Shown piece by piece: positions 35,089-43,874 of a stretch of DNA of 64,000 nucleotides. The notes beneath the pieces were generated by a model. It had not been told where the DNA came from. It did no database searches and saw only the letters and a list, made by a program, of their open reading frames with translations. Position numbers and translations under genes: made by a program. This DNA is from Streptomyces sp. CC0208 (GTDB taxonomy: Bacteria; Actinomycetota; Actinomycetes; Streptomycetales; Streptomycetaceae): the NCBI RefSeq assembly GCF_003443735.1, contig NZ_CP031969.1, forward strand, positions 3,038,001-3,102,000. The letters are read 5' to 3'. Numbering within the stretch: the stretch's first letter is position 1; each line of letters opens with the position of its first letter.

Positions 35089-35694
35089 TCAGCTCCCCTG
35101 GATCACCTGGGTGATCCCGTTGATGATCTGCTGCACGGCGATGGCGGAGAGCATCATGCCCGCGAGCCGGGTCACCAGCACGACACCGCCGTCCTTGATG
35201 ACCCGGATGATCAGCAGGGAGTACCGCATCACCAGCCACAGCACGACGTGGATGGCGAGGATCGCCGTCCACACCGAGACCTGCGTGGCGACGCTGTGGG
35301 CCTTCTGCACGGCCAGGATGACGGAGACGATCGCCCCCGGACCGGCCAGCAACGGCATGCCCAGCGGTACGAGCGCCACGTTGACGTCCTTGGTCTGCTT
35401 CGGCTCGTCGGTCTTGCCGGTGAGCAGGTCGAGCGCGATCAGCAGGAGCAGCAGCCCGCCCGCGATCATCAGCGCGGGCACGGAGACGTGCAGGTAGTCC
35501 AGGATCTGGTGGCCCAGGACGCCGAAGACGGCGATGACACCACCCGCCACGCAGACGGCCTGGAAGGCCATCCGCTTCTGCACCTTGCCGGGCCGGCCGG
35601 CGGTCAGCGCGAGGAAGATCGGGGTGATCCCGGGGGGATCCATGATGACGAACAGGGTGAGGAAGAGCGAGCCGAAGACGGCGACGTCGAACAT
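35089..35694 (-). CDS. MarC-family integral membrane protein
   Basis: 201 residues, six predicted membrane segments. Family marks: FVIMDPPGITPIFLALT at the first segment and PLLAGPGAIVSVI in the fourth. MarC proteins have no proven transport substrate; an antibiotic-resistance role was withdrawn for the E. coli member. Start ATG at 35694. The PHP gene lies 99 bp upstream on the same strand. Confidence 0.93.
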   Translation of the reverse strand: MFDVAVFGSLFLTLFVIMDPPGITPIFLALTAGRPGKVQKRMAFQAVCVAGGVIAVFGVLGHQILDYLHVSVPALMIAGGLLLLLIALDLLTGKTDEPKQTKDVNVALVPLGMPLLAGPGAIVSVILAVQKAHSVATQVSVWTAILAIHVVLWLVMRYSLLIIRVIKDGGVVLVTRLAGMMLSAIAVQQIINGITQVIQGS

Positions 35695-35793
35695 GACGGA
35701 ACTGGCCTTACAGAAAGGGGTGGAACACGGAGCCGGGCACGGGCACGGGGCACGGCCCGCGGCGCCGAGTGATGGGTGGAGCGGGGTCGGACC

Positions 35794-36651
35794 TCAGATT
35801 CCGCCGGTACCGGGGACGGGGAACGCACCCGTCGCCCGACGCGTGATCTCCCCGTACACCTCGGGGTCCGTCGTGTACTCGCCGAGGGCGACCGTCTTGC
35901 GGCTGCCGTGGTAGTCGCTGGAGCCGGTGACGAGCAGCCCCAGGTCGGCAGCGAGCCCGCGCAGCCGTACGCGCGTGTCCTCGTCGTGGTCCATGTGGTC
36001 GACCTCGATGCCGTCGAGGCCTGCGGCGGCCATCTCGGCGATCGCGGACTCCGGGACGGTGCGGCCGCGCTTGCTGGCACCCGGGTGGGCGAACACGGTG
36101 ACCCCGCCCGCCCCCTTGACCAGCCGGATGGCCTCGAAGGGGTCAGTCTCGTGCTTCGGCACGTAGGCCCGGCCGCCGTCGGCCAGCCAGTCGCCCGTGA
36201 AGGCGTCGTCCACACTCGCTACGACCCCGAGCTCGACGAGCGCGGTGGCCACGTGCGGCCGTCCGACGGAACCGTCCCCGGCGATCCGCGCCACCTGCTC
36301 CCAGGTGACCGGCACACCCAGCTCCTGGAGCCTGGCCACCATCCCGCGCGCCCGGGGCACCCGGTCGTCGCGCACCAGTTCCCGCTCGGCGAGCAGCTCC
36401 GGCTCCTCGGGATCGAACAGGTAGGCCAGCAGGTGCATGGACACCCCGTCGATCCGGCAGGACAGCTCGGCCCCGGTGACGAGCGTCAGCCCGGCGGGCA
36501 GCGCGGCGATGGCCTCGCCGTACCCGCGGGTCGTGTCGTGATCGGTGAGGGCGACGACGTCCAGTCCGGCAGCGGCGGCGTTGCGCACCAGCTCGGCGGG
36601 CGTGTCGGTGCCGTCGGACGCGGTGGAGTGGCAGTGCAGATCGACACGCAC
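35794..36651 (-). CDS. PHP-domain metal-dependent phosphoesterase
   Basis: 285 residues of the polymerase-and-histidinol-phosphatase fold. Metal ligands: DLHCHSTASDGT at the N-terminus, LTDHDTT, TGAELSC, FAHPGA and SSDYHGS at the C-terminus. Related to RNase AM/YciV-type 5'-3' exonucleases and nucleotide 3',5'-bisphosphatases, so RNA trimming or pAp hydrolysis is likely. GTG start at 36651 with CTGGAG before it. Confidence 0.92.
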   Translation of the reverse strand: MRVDLHCHSTASDGTDTPAELVRNAAAAGLDVVALTDHDTTRGYGEAIAALPAGLTLVTGAELSCRIDGVSMHLLAYLFDPEEPELLAERELVRDDRVPRARGMVARLQELGVPVTWEQVARIAGDGSVGRPHVATALVELGVVASVDDAFTGDWLADGGRAYVPKHETDPFEAIRLVKGAGGVTVFAHPGASKRGRTVPESAIAEMAAAGLDGIEVDHMDHDEDTRVRLRGLAADLGLLVTGSSDYHGSRKTVALGEYTTDPEVYGEITRRATGAFPVPGTGGI

Positions 36652-36753
36652 GACACGGACTCCAGACGCTGACGGAACAGAAGAGGACGCTCAAGGATAA
36701 CCGGATTTTCCGACTCCCCCGTCACACTCGCAGCCGGGGTACGCCCCCTACAC

Positions 36754-37395
36754 TCAGGGCTTCAGCAGGCGCGGCGACAGCGCCCCGCAGGGCACCAGTT
36801 CCACTTCCGCCCCCGCGTCCCGCAGATCCGTCAGCACCAGTTCGTCGTACATCAGCAACCCGGACTGCTCGGGCCACACCACGGCCCACAACCACAGCCC
36901 CAGCGCCTCCCCCGCGAACACCGCCCGGTCCTCAGGCGCCCCGGAGACATGCCACAGCGGAGTCGGCCGGCCGGCGGCGAGCACCTTCGCCTGCGGCGGC
37001 TTCTCCACGCTCATGTAGGGCCCCGGATCCGGCCCGTCGATTCCCGCATAGCGCGCCCCGAGCCCGACCCCGAGCTCCTCGGCCACGAGAATCAGCTCGC
37101 CGACGCCCCCGAGCGGTCCGGGTCCCGTGCACGCCACGGCCGTGGCGCGACCGCCGCTGCGGTCGTCACCGGCGCAGGCCACTCCCGTGAACAGCCAGCC
37201 CACCGGCAGCGGCCACGGCATCCACACCGGTACCTGCGTGCGGTGCACCACGACATCGAGGGCCTCGACGCTGGGCGGGATCACGGGCTGCATCGGATGC
37301 ACCGTCCCGTGCACATCGCACTGCCAGGAATCGGCGAAGAGTCCGGGAGCCCTGACCCGGCCACCACACTTCGGGCAACTGGGTTCGCCCCTCAT
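36754..37395 (-). CDS. Zinc-ribbon protein of the DUF6758 type
   Basis: 213 residues. The start MRGEPSCPKCGGRV has a CxxC knuckle and a second Cys/His group (WQCDVHGTVH) gives a probable zinc ribbon; the rest (PPSVEALDVVVHRTQVPVW..PLPVGWLFTGVACAGD..GGVGELILVAEELGVGLGARYAG) matches a family I know only from actinobacteria. Function unknown. The ATG at 37395 is preferred; the frame is open eight codons more. Confidence 0.75.
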   Translation of the reverse strand: MRGEPSCPKCGGRVRAPGLFADSWQCDVHGTVHPMQPVIPPSVEALDVVVHRTQVPVWMPWPLPVGWLFTGVACAGDDRSGGRATAVACTGPGPLGGVGELILVAEELGVGLGARYAGIDGPDPGPYMSVEKPPQAKVLAAGRPTPLWHVSGAPEDRAVFAGEALGLWLWAVVWPEQSGLLMYDELVLTDLRDAGAEVELVPCGALSPRLLKP

Positions 37396-37496
37396 AGAGC
37401 CCCACGGTCCTACCCTCACTCCGCCACGTCAAGGACGATCACCCGTCCGGACGGAACGGGTTCCCCCGGGCCTCACCAGGCAGAACTAGATGTAAC

Positions 37497-37526
37497 TTGC
37501 ATTAATTAGCCGCTCTAACTTACTAT
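37497..37526 (+). promoter_or_regulatory. Promoter of the MFS transporter
   Basis: TTGCAT (37497-37502), 18 bp, TACTAT (37521-37526), in an AT-rich stretch with two TAACTT direct repeats (37493-37498 and 37516-37521) that straddle the core. The repeats may be a regulator site. About 35 nt of leader follow. Confidence 0.6.
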
Positions 37527-37565
37527 GTGCATATACCAACTATCTCAAGGAGTGGAGGACCGACC

Positions 37566-38789
37566 ATGGACCCCTTCGATGCGGGAGCCGGCGGCATCCT
37601 GCGCCAGCCGAAGGCCGTATGGGCGACGGCGGGCGCCTCCGTCGTCGCCTTCATGGGCATCGGGCTCGTGGACCCGATCCTGCCGTCGATCGCCCAGGGC
37701 CTGGACGCCACGGCGAGCCAGGTCTCCCTCCTGTTCACCTCGTACTTCCTGATCACCGCGATCGCGATGCTGGTCACCGGCTTCGTCTCCAGCCGCATCG
37801 GTGGCAAGAAGACCCTGCTGCTCGGCCTCGCCCTCGTCGTGGCCTTCGCGGGGCTCGCGGGCACCTCGGGCTCGGTCGGGGAACTGGTCGGCTTCCGGGC
37901 CGGCTGGGGCCTCGGCAACGCCCTGTTCGTCTCCACGGCCCTCGCCGTCATCGTCGGCGCGGCGGCCGGCGGCAGCGCGGCGGCGATCCTGCTGTACGAG
38001 TCCGCCCTCGGCCTCGGCATGGCGTGCGGGCCGCTGCTCGGCGCCCTGCTCGGCGACGCCAGCTGGCGCTACCCGTTCTTCGGCACGGCCTTCCTGATGG
38101 CGATCGGCTTCCTGTGCGTCACGGTGTTCCTGAAGGAGCAGCCGAAGCCGACCCGCAAGACGTCCCTGCTCGACCCGCTCAAGGCGCTCGGCCACGGCGG
38201 GCTCGCGTCGGCCGCGGTCTCGTCCTTCTTCTACAACTACACGTTCTTCACCGTGCTGGCCTTCACGCCGTTCGTGCTGGACATGACCCCCTACAAGTCG
38301 GGTGCCGTGTTCTTCGCCTGGGGCGTGCTGCTCGCCGTCTTCTCGGTGTTCGCCGCGCCGCGTCTGCAGGAGCGGTTCGGTTCACTGAAGGTGCTCGGCG
38401 GTTCGCTCGTCCTGCTCGCGCTCGACGTGCTCGTCCTCGGCTACGGCGACCACACCACGGCCATCGTCTGCACGATCCTGTCCGGCGCCTTCATCGGCGT
38501 GAACAACACGGTCTACACGGAGCTGGCGCTCGGCGTGTCGGACGCCCCGCGGCCCGTGGCGAGCGCCGGCTACAACTTCGTGCGCTGGTTCGCGGCGGCC
38601 GCGGCGCCCTACTTCGCGCCGAAGATCGAGGAGTGGACGAACATCCACATCCCGTTCGTGGTGGCGGCGGTGACCGCGGTGCTCGGCGCGCTCGTGGTCG
38701 TCGTACGGCGCAAGGCGCTCACACACGAGGCGGAGGAACTGGAGCCGAAGCACGCGGTCGAGGACAGTGTCGCCGTCTTCGCCAACTGA
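37566..38789 (+). CDS. MFS drug-type exporter
   Basis: 407 residues, 12 membrane segments. The N-terminal GIGLVDPILPSIAQGLDA and motif A region (GFVSSRIGGKKTLLLGL), plus motif C-like ESALGLGMACGPLLGALLG, put it in the DHA1 proton-antiport group that exports drugs or metabolites. Start ATG 37566 follows TGGAGG. Alone between its own promoter and a terminator; no regulator gene lies next to it. Confidence 0.92.
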   Translation: MDPFDAGAGGILRQPKAVWATAGASVVAFMGIGLVDPILPSIAQGLDATASQVSLLFTSYFLITAIAMLVTGFVSSRIGGKKTLLLGLALVVAFAGLAGTSGSVGELVGFRAGWGLGNALFVSTALAVIVGAAAGGSAAAILLYESALGLGMACGPLLGALLGDASWRYPFFGTAFLMAIGFLCVTVFLKEQPKPTRKTSLLDPLKALGHGGLASAAVSSFFYNYTFFTVLAFTPFVLDMTPYKSGAVFFAWGVLLAVFSVFAAPRLQERFGSLKVLGGSLVLLALDVLVLGYGDHTTAIVCTILSGAFIGVNNTVYTELALGVSDAPRPVASAGYNFVRWFAAAAAPYFAPKIEEWTNIHIPFVVAAVTAVLGALVVVVRRKALTHEAEELEPKHAVEDSVAVFAN

Positions 38790-38809
38790 CGGCTTCCGGC
38801 CACCACTTG

Positions 38810-38834
38810 GTGACCTTGCTCACGCGAAGGTCAC
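38810..38834. terminator. Bidirectional hairpin terminator
   Basis: Perfect 8-bp stem GTGACCTT/AAGGTCAC with a 9-nt loop between convergent MFS and SUFU genes; its right arm includes the SUFU stop codon. Confidence 0.65.
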
Positions 38835-39415
38835 TCCAGCGGGACGGACTTGCGGGACGGATCCCTCAGGTCCGTCCCGTTCGTCAGCCAGCGCTCCTGG
38901 AGGGCCTGGGCGCCGTGGACGCGCTTCCAGGCGGCCTCGTTCGGCGTCATGGGGAGCAACGGCAGGAAGTGGACCGGGTCGAGGGGCTCGTCGAGCTCCA
39001 GGTCCTCGACAAGGCCGCCCGGCTCGGCGACCAGGACCGAGGTGAACGGGGCGCCGGGCCACAGCGGTTCACCCACGTCGAGCGAGGCGCCCGGAGCCAC
39101 GACCACGCCCTCGACCTGCGGGGACGCGGCGAGCACGGCGAGCGGGCGGAGCACCTTGTCGGTGTCGGCGAGGCCGGACCGTACGGACAGCAGCAGTTCG
39201 GCGCGCGGACCTTTGACGGGGTCGGCGAGCATCGCGGAGGGGTCGCCCATCGGCTGGGCCGACATGCCGAGGGTGGTGTAGCGGACGACGTCCCCGTCGG
39301 TGAAGCGGAGCACCTCGATACGGTCCGTACCGAGGAAGGTGACGGCCGCGCGCGCGTCCGGCTCGCCCAGTGCGCTGCGCAACCGGGCCTCGACCAGAGG
39401 AAGAACATCTGCCAT
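38831..39415 (-). CDS. Suppressor-of-fused (SUFU) domain protein
   Basis: 194 residues resembling the bacterial SUFU family: VVRYTTLGMSAQPM, ELLLSVRSGLADTD, FTSVLVAEPGG and DPVHFLPLLPMTPNEAAWKRVHGAQAL. SUFU domains in bacteria are usually immunity or partner proteins of polymorphic toxins, but no toxin gene is adjacent and this version is common in streptomycetes. Function unknown. The ATG at 39415 is chosen; the frame is open 30 codons upstream. Confidence 0.8.
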   Translation of the reverse strand: MADVLPLVEARLRSALGEPDARAAVTFLGTDRIEVLRFTDGDVVRYTTLGMSAQPMGDPSAMLADPVKGPRAELLLSVRSGLADTDKVLRPLAVLAASPQVEGVVVAPGASLDVGEPLWPGAPFTSVLVAEPGGLVEDLELDEPLDPVHFLPLLPMTPNEAAWKRVHGAQALQERWLTNGTDLRDPSRKSVPLE

Positions 39416-39601
39416 GCCGCGAGCATAGAACTCGTCAGTACCGGGCAAAGCAGCGCCTTGACACTTCGGCCTGCTGGTACTCTGGCCCGGTCGTCGGGGC
39501 AGCACGCAGAAGCGTCGCGATCGAGTCCCGACGCCTGTGAGACTCCCTTACGGGAATGGATCGTCCCTTACGAGGGACCGGCCGGAGGAGGTGGGGCTGT
39601 C

Positions 39602-39649
39602 ATGGATCGAAGTCGACCTGGTAGTACCACTCGTTCTTCCGGCCGCTGA
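39602..39649 (+). CDS. Candidate leader peptide 1 (15 aa) upstream of corA
   Basis: ATG at 39602 after a very strong GGAGGAGG ribosome site; product MDRSRPGSTTRSSGR, rich in Arg and Ser. Its ribosome site and its last codons are the two arms of a predicted 8-bp pairing, so translating it would change the leader fold. Its stop overlaps the next short ORF (TGATG). Salmonella corA and mgtA have similar short leader ORFs (corL, mgtL); no sequence homology is claimed. Confidence 0.4.
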   Translation: MDRSRPGSTTRSSGR

Positions 39650-39756
39650 TGCAGCTCTGTGACTTTCGGCAACCGCCGCCTCTCACGTTCGCGTCTTCGT
39701 GCGGAAGAGCACTTCGTTCGTTTTGCCTGATCTGCCTGATCACCAGCAGTAGCTGA
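39649..39756 (+). CDS. Candidate leader peptide 2 (35 aa) upstream of corA
   Basis: Starts at the ATG inside the TGATG of leader peptide 1, so translational coupling is possible. It has a triple proline (QPPPL, residues 8-12) and four cysteines and uses codons rare in this genome (TTT, CTT, AGA), unlike neighbouring genes. Ends 170 nt before corA. Could be a real uORF or simply AT-richer non-coding leader. Confidence 0.25.
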   Translation: MQLCDFRQPPPLTFASSCGRALRSFCLICLITSSS

Positions 39757-39926
39757 ATCAGTAACGAAGTTCGCCACCGCGATGGTGCGGTGCTCCCCGC
39801 TTTGTGGACGTGCCAAACACCCTTCCCCTGCCTCAAGGGCGGGGAGACCCCTTGCAGGACGTCCTCATTCCGGGTAGTTCCACCCGTCGCCGGGGCCCTT
39901 TGTTGCCCGTCACGAAGGAGCCTGCC

Positions 39927-41045
39927 ATGTCGATGATCCGTGACCTGCGTGCCGCCGTGCGCCCGTCGCGTCCCTCGCTGCGCAAGGACACCGGCGCGTA
40001 CGACGCGACGCGCGACCCCTCGACGCCCTCCGCCGTCGTCGACTGCGCCGTCTACCGCGACGGCCGGCGCGTGCAGACCGACCAGCAGCTGAGCCCGCAC
40101 GAGGCGATGCGCCAGGTGCGCCGCGACGGCGGGTTCGTGTGGATCGGCCTGCACGAGCCGAGCGAGGCCGAATTCTCCGGTATCGCCGGGGAGTTCGGGC
40201 TCCACCCGCTCGCCGTCGAGGACGCCGTGCAGGCCCACCAGCGGCCCAAGCTGGAGCGCTACGACGACTCCCTGTTCACCGTCTTCAAGACCATCCACTA
40301 CGTCGAGCACGACGAACTCACCGCCAACAGCGAGATCGTCGAGACCGGCGAGGTCATGTGCTTCACCGGCCGGGACTTCTTCATCACCGTCCGGCACGGC
40401 GGCCAGGGCTCGCTCAGGGCGCTGCGGCACCGCCTCCAGGACGACCCCGAACTGCTCGCCAAGGGCCCCTCGGCGGTGCTGCACTCGATCGCCGACCATG
40501 TCGTCGACGGTTATGTCGCGGTCGCCGACGCGGTGCAGGACGACATCGACGAGGTGGAGACCGAGGTGTTCACCCCGGGACGCGGCGGCAAGGTCTCGCG
40601 GGGTGTCGACTCGGCGCGGATCTACCAGCTCAAGCGTGAGGTGCTGGAGTTCAAGCGGGCCGTCGCCCCGCTGCTGCGGCCCATGCAGCTGCTCAGCGAG
40701 CGGCCGATGCGGCTCGTCGACCCCGACATCCAGAAGTACTTCCGGGACGTCGCCGACCACCTCGCCCGCGTCCAGGAGCAGGTCCTCGGCTTCGACGAGC
40801 TGCTCAACTCGATCCTCCAGGCCAACCTCGCGCAGGCGTCCGTCGCCCAGAACGAGGACATGCGGAAGATCACCTCCTGGGCCGCGATCATCGCCGTACC
40901 GACGATGGTGTGCGGGGTCTACGGCATGAACTTCGACTACATGCCGGAGACCCACTGGAAGCTCGGCTATCCGGTGATCATGGCGATCACCGGTGTCATC
41001 TGCCTGGGCATCCACCGCACCCTCAAGCGCAACGGCTGGCTCTAG
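39927..41045 (+). CDS. corA: CorA-family magnesium/divalent cation channel
   Basis: 372 residues. Long cytosolic N-terminal alpha/beta funnel (HPLAVEDAVQAHQRPKLERY is typical), then two C-terminal membrane helices with the selectivity motif YGMNFDYMPE, GMN at 333-335, and a short basic C-terminus (KRNGWL). Forms a pentamer that takes up Mg2+ (or Co2+/Ni2+). The ATG at 39927 follows AAGGAG; the frame is open 41 codons upstream but that part is leader. mgtE-like and DUF1003 genes lie 1.5 kb downstream. Confidence 0.96.
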   Translation: MSMIRDLRAAVRPSRPSLRKDTGAYDATRDPSTPSAVVDCAVYRDGRRVQTDQQLSPHEAMRQVRRDGGFVWIGLHEPSEAEFSGIAGEFGLHPLAVEDAVQAHQRPKLERYDDSLFTVFKTIHYVEHDELTANSEIVETGEVMCFTGRDFFITVRHGGQGSLRALRHRLQDDPELLAKGPSAVLHSIADHVVDGYVAVADAVQDDIDEVETEVFTPGRGGKVSRGVDSARIYQLKREVLEFKRAVAPLLRPMQLLSERPMRLVDPDIQKYFRDVADHLARVQEQVLGFDELLNSILQANLAQASVAQNEDMRKITSWAAIIAVPTMVCGVYGMNFDYMPETHWKLGYPVIMAITGVICLGIHRTLKRNGWL

Positions 41046-41055
41046 GGTGGGCCTC

Positions 41056-41565
41056 ATGACAAGTGAGCTGCTCGACCGGGCCCTCGTCGAGGAGGCCACG
41101 AAGAAGTCCGGCCTCATCTGGGTCGAGGGACCCGGCGGCCCGGCCCGCGCCCTGTGGCACGTGTGGCACGAGGGCGCCGCGTGCCTGGTCGGTGACGGGC
41201 CCGGAGAGCAGCCACTGCCGGGGCTGACCGACGGGGGCACCGCCGAGGTGACCGTCCGCAGCAAGGACAAGGGGGGCCGGCTGGTCTCCTGGACGGCGAA
41301 GGTCATCCAACTGGCGCCCCGGTCCGAGGCCTGGGGGGCGGCGGTCGGCGAGCTCAAGGGGAAGCGGCTGAACGCCCCCGACGGCGAGGCGATGACGGAC
41401 CGTTGGTCCCGCGAGTGCCGGGTGCTCCGGCTCGAACCGACCGGGGTCACGTCGGCGCTCCCGGACGGCGACCTCGCCGAACCGCCGCTGCCGACACCGG
41501 CGACCACGCGCGAGCCGATCCCGGCGGGCCTTCCGCGGCTGCTGATGAAACGCCGCAAACGCTAG
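41056..41565 (+). CDS. Conserved protein, unknown function
   Basis: 169 residues, 10 bp after corA on the same strand, so probably co-transcribed. The core (GLIWVEGPGGPARALWHVWHEG cut at the glycine, VGDGPGEQPLPGL, AEVTVRSKDKGGRLVSWTAKV) looks like a split-barrel, FMN-oxidase-like fold; no cofactor motif is certain. C-terminal basic tail RLLMKRRKR. Function unknown. Confidence 0.75.
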   Translation: MTSELLDRALVEEATKKSGLIWVEGPGGPARALWHVWHEGAACLVGDGPGEQPLPGLTDGGTAEVTVRSKDKGGRLVSWTAKVIQLAPRSEAWGAAVGELKGKRLNAPDGEAMTDRWSRECRVLRLEPTGVTSALPDGDLAEPPLPTPATTREPIPAGLPRLLMKRRKR

Positions 41566-41620
41566 AAAGCGGCGGTCTTTCGGGACGTCGGCAAGTCGCG
41601 TCAGGACCTCGGCAGCGGCG

Positions 41621-42367
41621 TCATGATGTCGGCAGCTGCTTGCCGTAGTCCACGGTCTCGTCCTTCTCCGGCTCGGTCAGGGGGAAGTTCTTGCCCCAGG
41701 CCGAGAAGGTCAGGGTGCCCGCGCCGCCCGCCCGGGCCAGGCGCAGGGGGTAGGGCTGACCCTCCAGGGAGACGTCCAGCGTGCCGCCGTCGCCCTTGTC
41801 ACCCGTGATGCGGATCGTGCGGGTACCCGCCTGCTCGTGGTGGCCGTCGGTGTCCAGGCTGCCGTGCAGTGTCAGAAGTCCGTCGAGGAGAACGTCCTTG
41901 TCCGTGAAACCGCTGAACTTCTTGTACGCCGGGTCGCCCGACGGCACCTTCACGTACTTGCCGTCGAGCTTGTCGGCGGCCGCGTCCGAGTCGTCGCCCT
42001 TGCCGTCGGCCTGCGTCCAGAAGTCCGCGCCGGCCTTCAGATACAGCTCCTCACCGATCCGCAGCAGCTGGAAGGTGGTCCCCTCCGCGGTGACCGAACC
42101 CGAGCCGCCTTCGGAATTCAGGCGCATGTCGAGTCTGTACGTGCGCCCGCTGGTGACCACGTTTCCCGACAGGCGCAGCGCGTGGGCGGACCCGGCGGCC
42201 GCTCGCGTCTTCGACTGGATCTGGGCGGCGGGCAGTTTGCCGACCCCGTTGGTGCCGGCGTCGGGGTCCTCGCTGCAGCCCGTCAGGCCCGTTCCCGTCA
42301 CGACCAGGGCACACATCGCGCCCACCACAACGGTCCTGCGGGCTCGGCCCTGGGGAATCGCGGTCAC
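41621..42367 (-). CDS. Lipoprotein of the LppX/LprG-like fold
   Basis: 248 residues, lipobox LTGC (Cys31). After the anchor the pattern resembles LppX/LprAFG lipid-carrier lipoproteins: alternating beta strands with RLDMRLNSEGGSGSVTAEGTTFQLLRIGEELYLKAGADF broken into a curved sheet, and a 'FSGFTDKDVLLDGLL' helix. May bind a lipid or sense the envelope; unproved. GTG start at 42367; convergent with the gene before and divergent from mgtE-like. Confidence 0.75.
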   Translation of the reverse strand: MTAIPQGRARRTVVVGAMCALVVTGTGLTGCSEDPDAGTNGVGKLPAAQIQSKTRAAAGSAHALRLSGNVVTSGRTYRLDMRLNSEGGSGSVTAEGTTFQLLRIGEELYLKAGADFWTQADGKGDDSDAAADKLDGKYVKVPSGDPAYKKFSGFTDKDVLLDGLLTLHGSLDTDGHHEQAGTRTIRITGDKGDGGTLDVSLEGQPYPLRLARAGGAGTLTFSAWGKNFPLTEPEKDETVDYGKQLPTS

Positions 42368-42596
42368 AGGTGGGGCTGCCTTTCCGACGAGGGTCCTTCA
42401 GCGGCGTACGGCAGCGTACCGGGGCCCCGGGCCCCGGGCGGAGCCAGACCGTCCGGACGCCTCACCAGGGCGTATCCGATCGGTACGGGCTAGCCTTAAG
42501 CCCTCCCGAGCGGGCAATCCGGACAAGGAACGACGAACGCAACACCCCGTACGCAAGCCCGCGGTACGCGGCCTCGTATGCAAAGGAAACACAGCC

Positions 42597-43874
42597 ATGG
42601 CAGCGGGAGCCCCCCGGATCTTCGTCTCGCACCTCGCCGGCGTCGCCGTCTTCGATCCCAACGGCGACCAGGTGGGCCGCGTGCGCGATCTGGTCGTCGT
42701 GCTGCGCGTCGGGCGCAGGCCACCACGCGTGCTCGGCCTGGTCGTCGAACTCTCCACCCGGCGCCGCATCTTCCTGCCCATGACCCGGGTCACGAGCATC
42801 GAGTCCGGACAGGTCATCACCACCGGCGTGCTCAACGTCCGCCGCTTCGAGCAACGGCCCACCGAGCGCCTGGTCTTCGGCGAGCTCCTCGACCGGCGGG
42901 TCACGCTCGTGGAGACGGACGAACAGGTCACCGTCCTCGACGCGTCGGTGCACCACCTGCCGGCCCGCCGGGACTGGGAGATCGACCGTGTCTTCGTCCG
43001 CAAGGGCGGCAAGGGCGGGGCGTTCCGGCGCAAGGGCGAGGCGCTGACCGTCGAGTGGTCCGCCGTCACCGGCTTCACGCTGGAGGAGCACGGACAGGGC
43101 GCCGAGAGCCTCCTCGCCACCTTCGAGCAGCTGCGCGCGGCCGACCTCGCCAACGTCCTGCACCACCTCTCCCCCAAGCGGCGCGCCGAGGTGGCCGCGG
43201 CTCTCGACGACGACCGCCTGGCCGACGTACTGGAAGAGCTCCCCGAGGACGACCAGATCGAGATCCTCGGCAAGCTGAAGGAGGAGCGGGCCGCCGACGT
43301 CCTGGAGGCCATGGACCCGGACGACGCGGCCGACCTGCTCTCCGAGCTCCCCACGGAGGAGCAGGAGCGGCTGCTGAGCCTGATGCAGCCGGGCGACGCG
43401 GCCGACATGCGGCGCCTGATGGCCTACGAGGAGCACACGGCCGGCGGTCTCATGACCACCGAGCCGATCGTCCTACGGCCCGACGCGACCGTCGCCGACG
43501 CGCTCGCCCGTGTCCGCAACGCCGACCTCTCCCCGGCCCTGGCCGCCCAGGTCTACGTGTGCCGCGCGCCCGACGAGACGCCGACCGGCAAGTACCTCGG
43601 CACGGTCCATTTCCAGCGGCTGCTGCGCGACCCCCCGTACACCCTCGTCAGCTCCATGGTCGACGACGACCTCCAGGCCCTCGACCCGGACGCGACGCTG
43701 CCGGTGATCGCCGGGTTCTTCGCGACGTACGACATGGTCGCGGCGCCCGTGGTCGACGACTCGGGCTCGCTGCTCGGCGCGGTGACCGTGGACGACGTGC
43801 TCGACCACATGCTGCCCGAGGACTGGCGGGAGACGGAGTTCGACGCGGAGGGGGTGGTCCGGGATGACGCCTGA
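42597..43874 (+). CDS. MgtE-like cytosolic protein (PRC barrel + MgtE_N + CBS pair), no membrane domain
   Basis: 425 residues. A PRC-barrel-like start (FVSHLAGVAVFDPNGDQVGRV), then an MgtE N-terminal superhelix (LANVLHHLSPKRRAEVAAAL..ADVLEELPEDDQIEIL..AADLLSELP) and two CBS motifs (AGGLMTTEPIVLRPDATVADAL; VVDDSGSLLGAVTVDDVLDHML). It has all the Mg2+-sensing parts of the MgtE channel but none of its five membrane helices, so it is a sensor or partner rather than a channel. The ATG at 42597 follows AAAGGAAA. The DUF1003 gene overlaps its end by 11 bp. Confidence 0.88.
   Translation: MAAGAPRIFVSHLAGVAVFDPNGDQVGRVRDLVVVLRVGRRPPRVLGLVVELSTRRRIFLPMTRVTSIESGQVITTGVLNVRRFEQRPTERLVFGELLDRRVTLVETDEQVTVLDASVHHLPARRDWEIDRVFVRKGGKGGAFRRKGEALTVEWSAVTGFTLEEHGQGAESLLATFEQLRAADLANVLHHLSPKRRAEVAAALDDDRLADVLEELPEDDQIEILGKLKEERAADVLEAMDPDDAADLLSELPTEEQERLLSLMQPGDAADMRRLMAYEEHTAGGLMTTEPIVLRPDATVADALARVRNADLSPALAAQVYVCRAPDETPTGKYLGTVHFQRLLRDPPYTLVSSMVDDDLQALDPDATLPVIAGFFATYDMVAAPVVDDSGSLLGAVTVDDVLDHMLPEDWRETEFDAEGVVRDDA

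Larger units (their letters stand above)
39416..39926 (+). promoter_or_regulatory. 511-bp structured leader/promoter region of corA
   Basis: Possible promoter TTGACA (39458-39463) with an extended -10 TGG-TACTCT (39475-39483), though the spacer is only 14 bp. Downstream come two tandem hairpins with TTAC/TACG loops (39544-39555 and 39563-39578), a long-range pairing CGGCCGGA (39579-39586) with TCCGGCCG (39638-39645) that brackets the first short ORF and its ribosome site, the two overlapping short ORFs listed separately, a palindrome AGGACGTCCT (39856-39865) and a stem CGGGT/ACCCG (39871-39886) shortly before corA. I see no M-box consensus. Confidence 0.5.

Noticed and set aside
38831..39415. 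Immunity gene of a polymorphic toxin (because of the SUFU domain)
   Set aside because: No toxin or secretion gene is adjacent and the gene stands alone against an MFS exporter.
39540..39800. M-box (ykoK) Mg2+ riboswitch upstream of corA
   Set aside because: The GTGAGACTCCC stretch faintly recalls the M-box start, but the rest of the consensus is absent.
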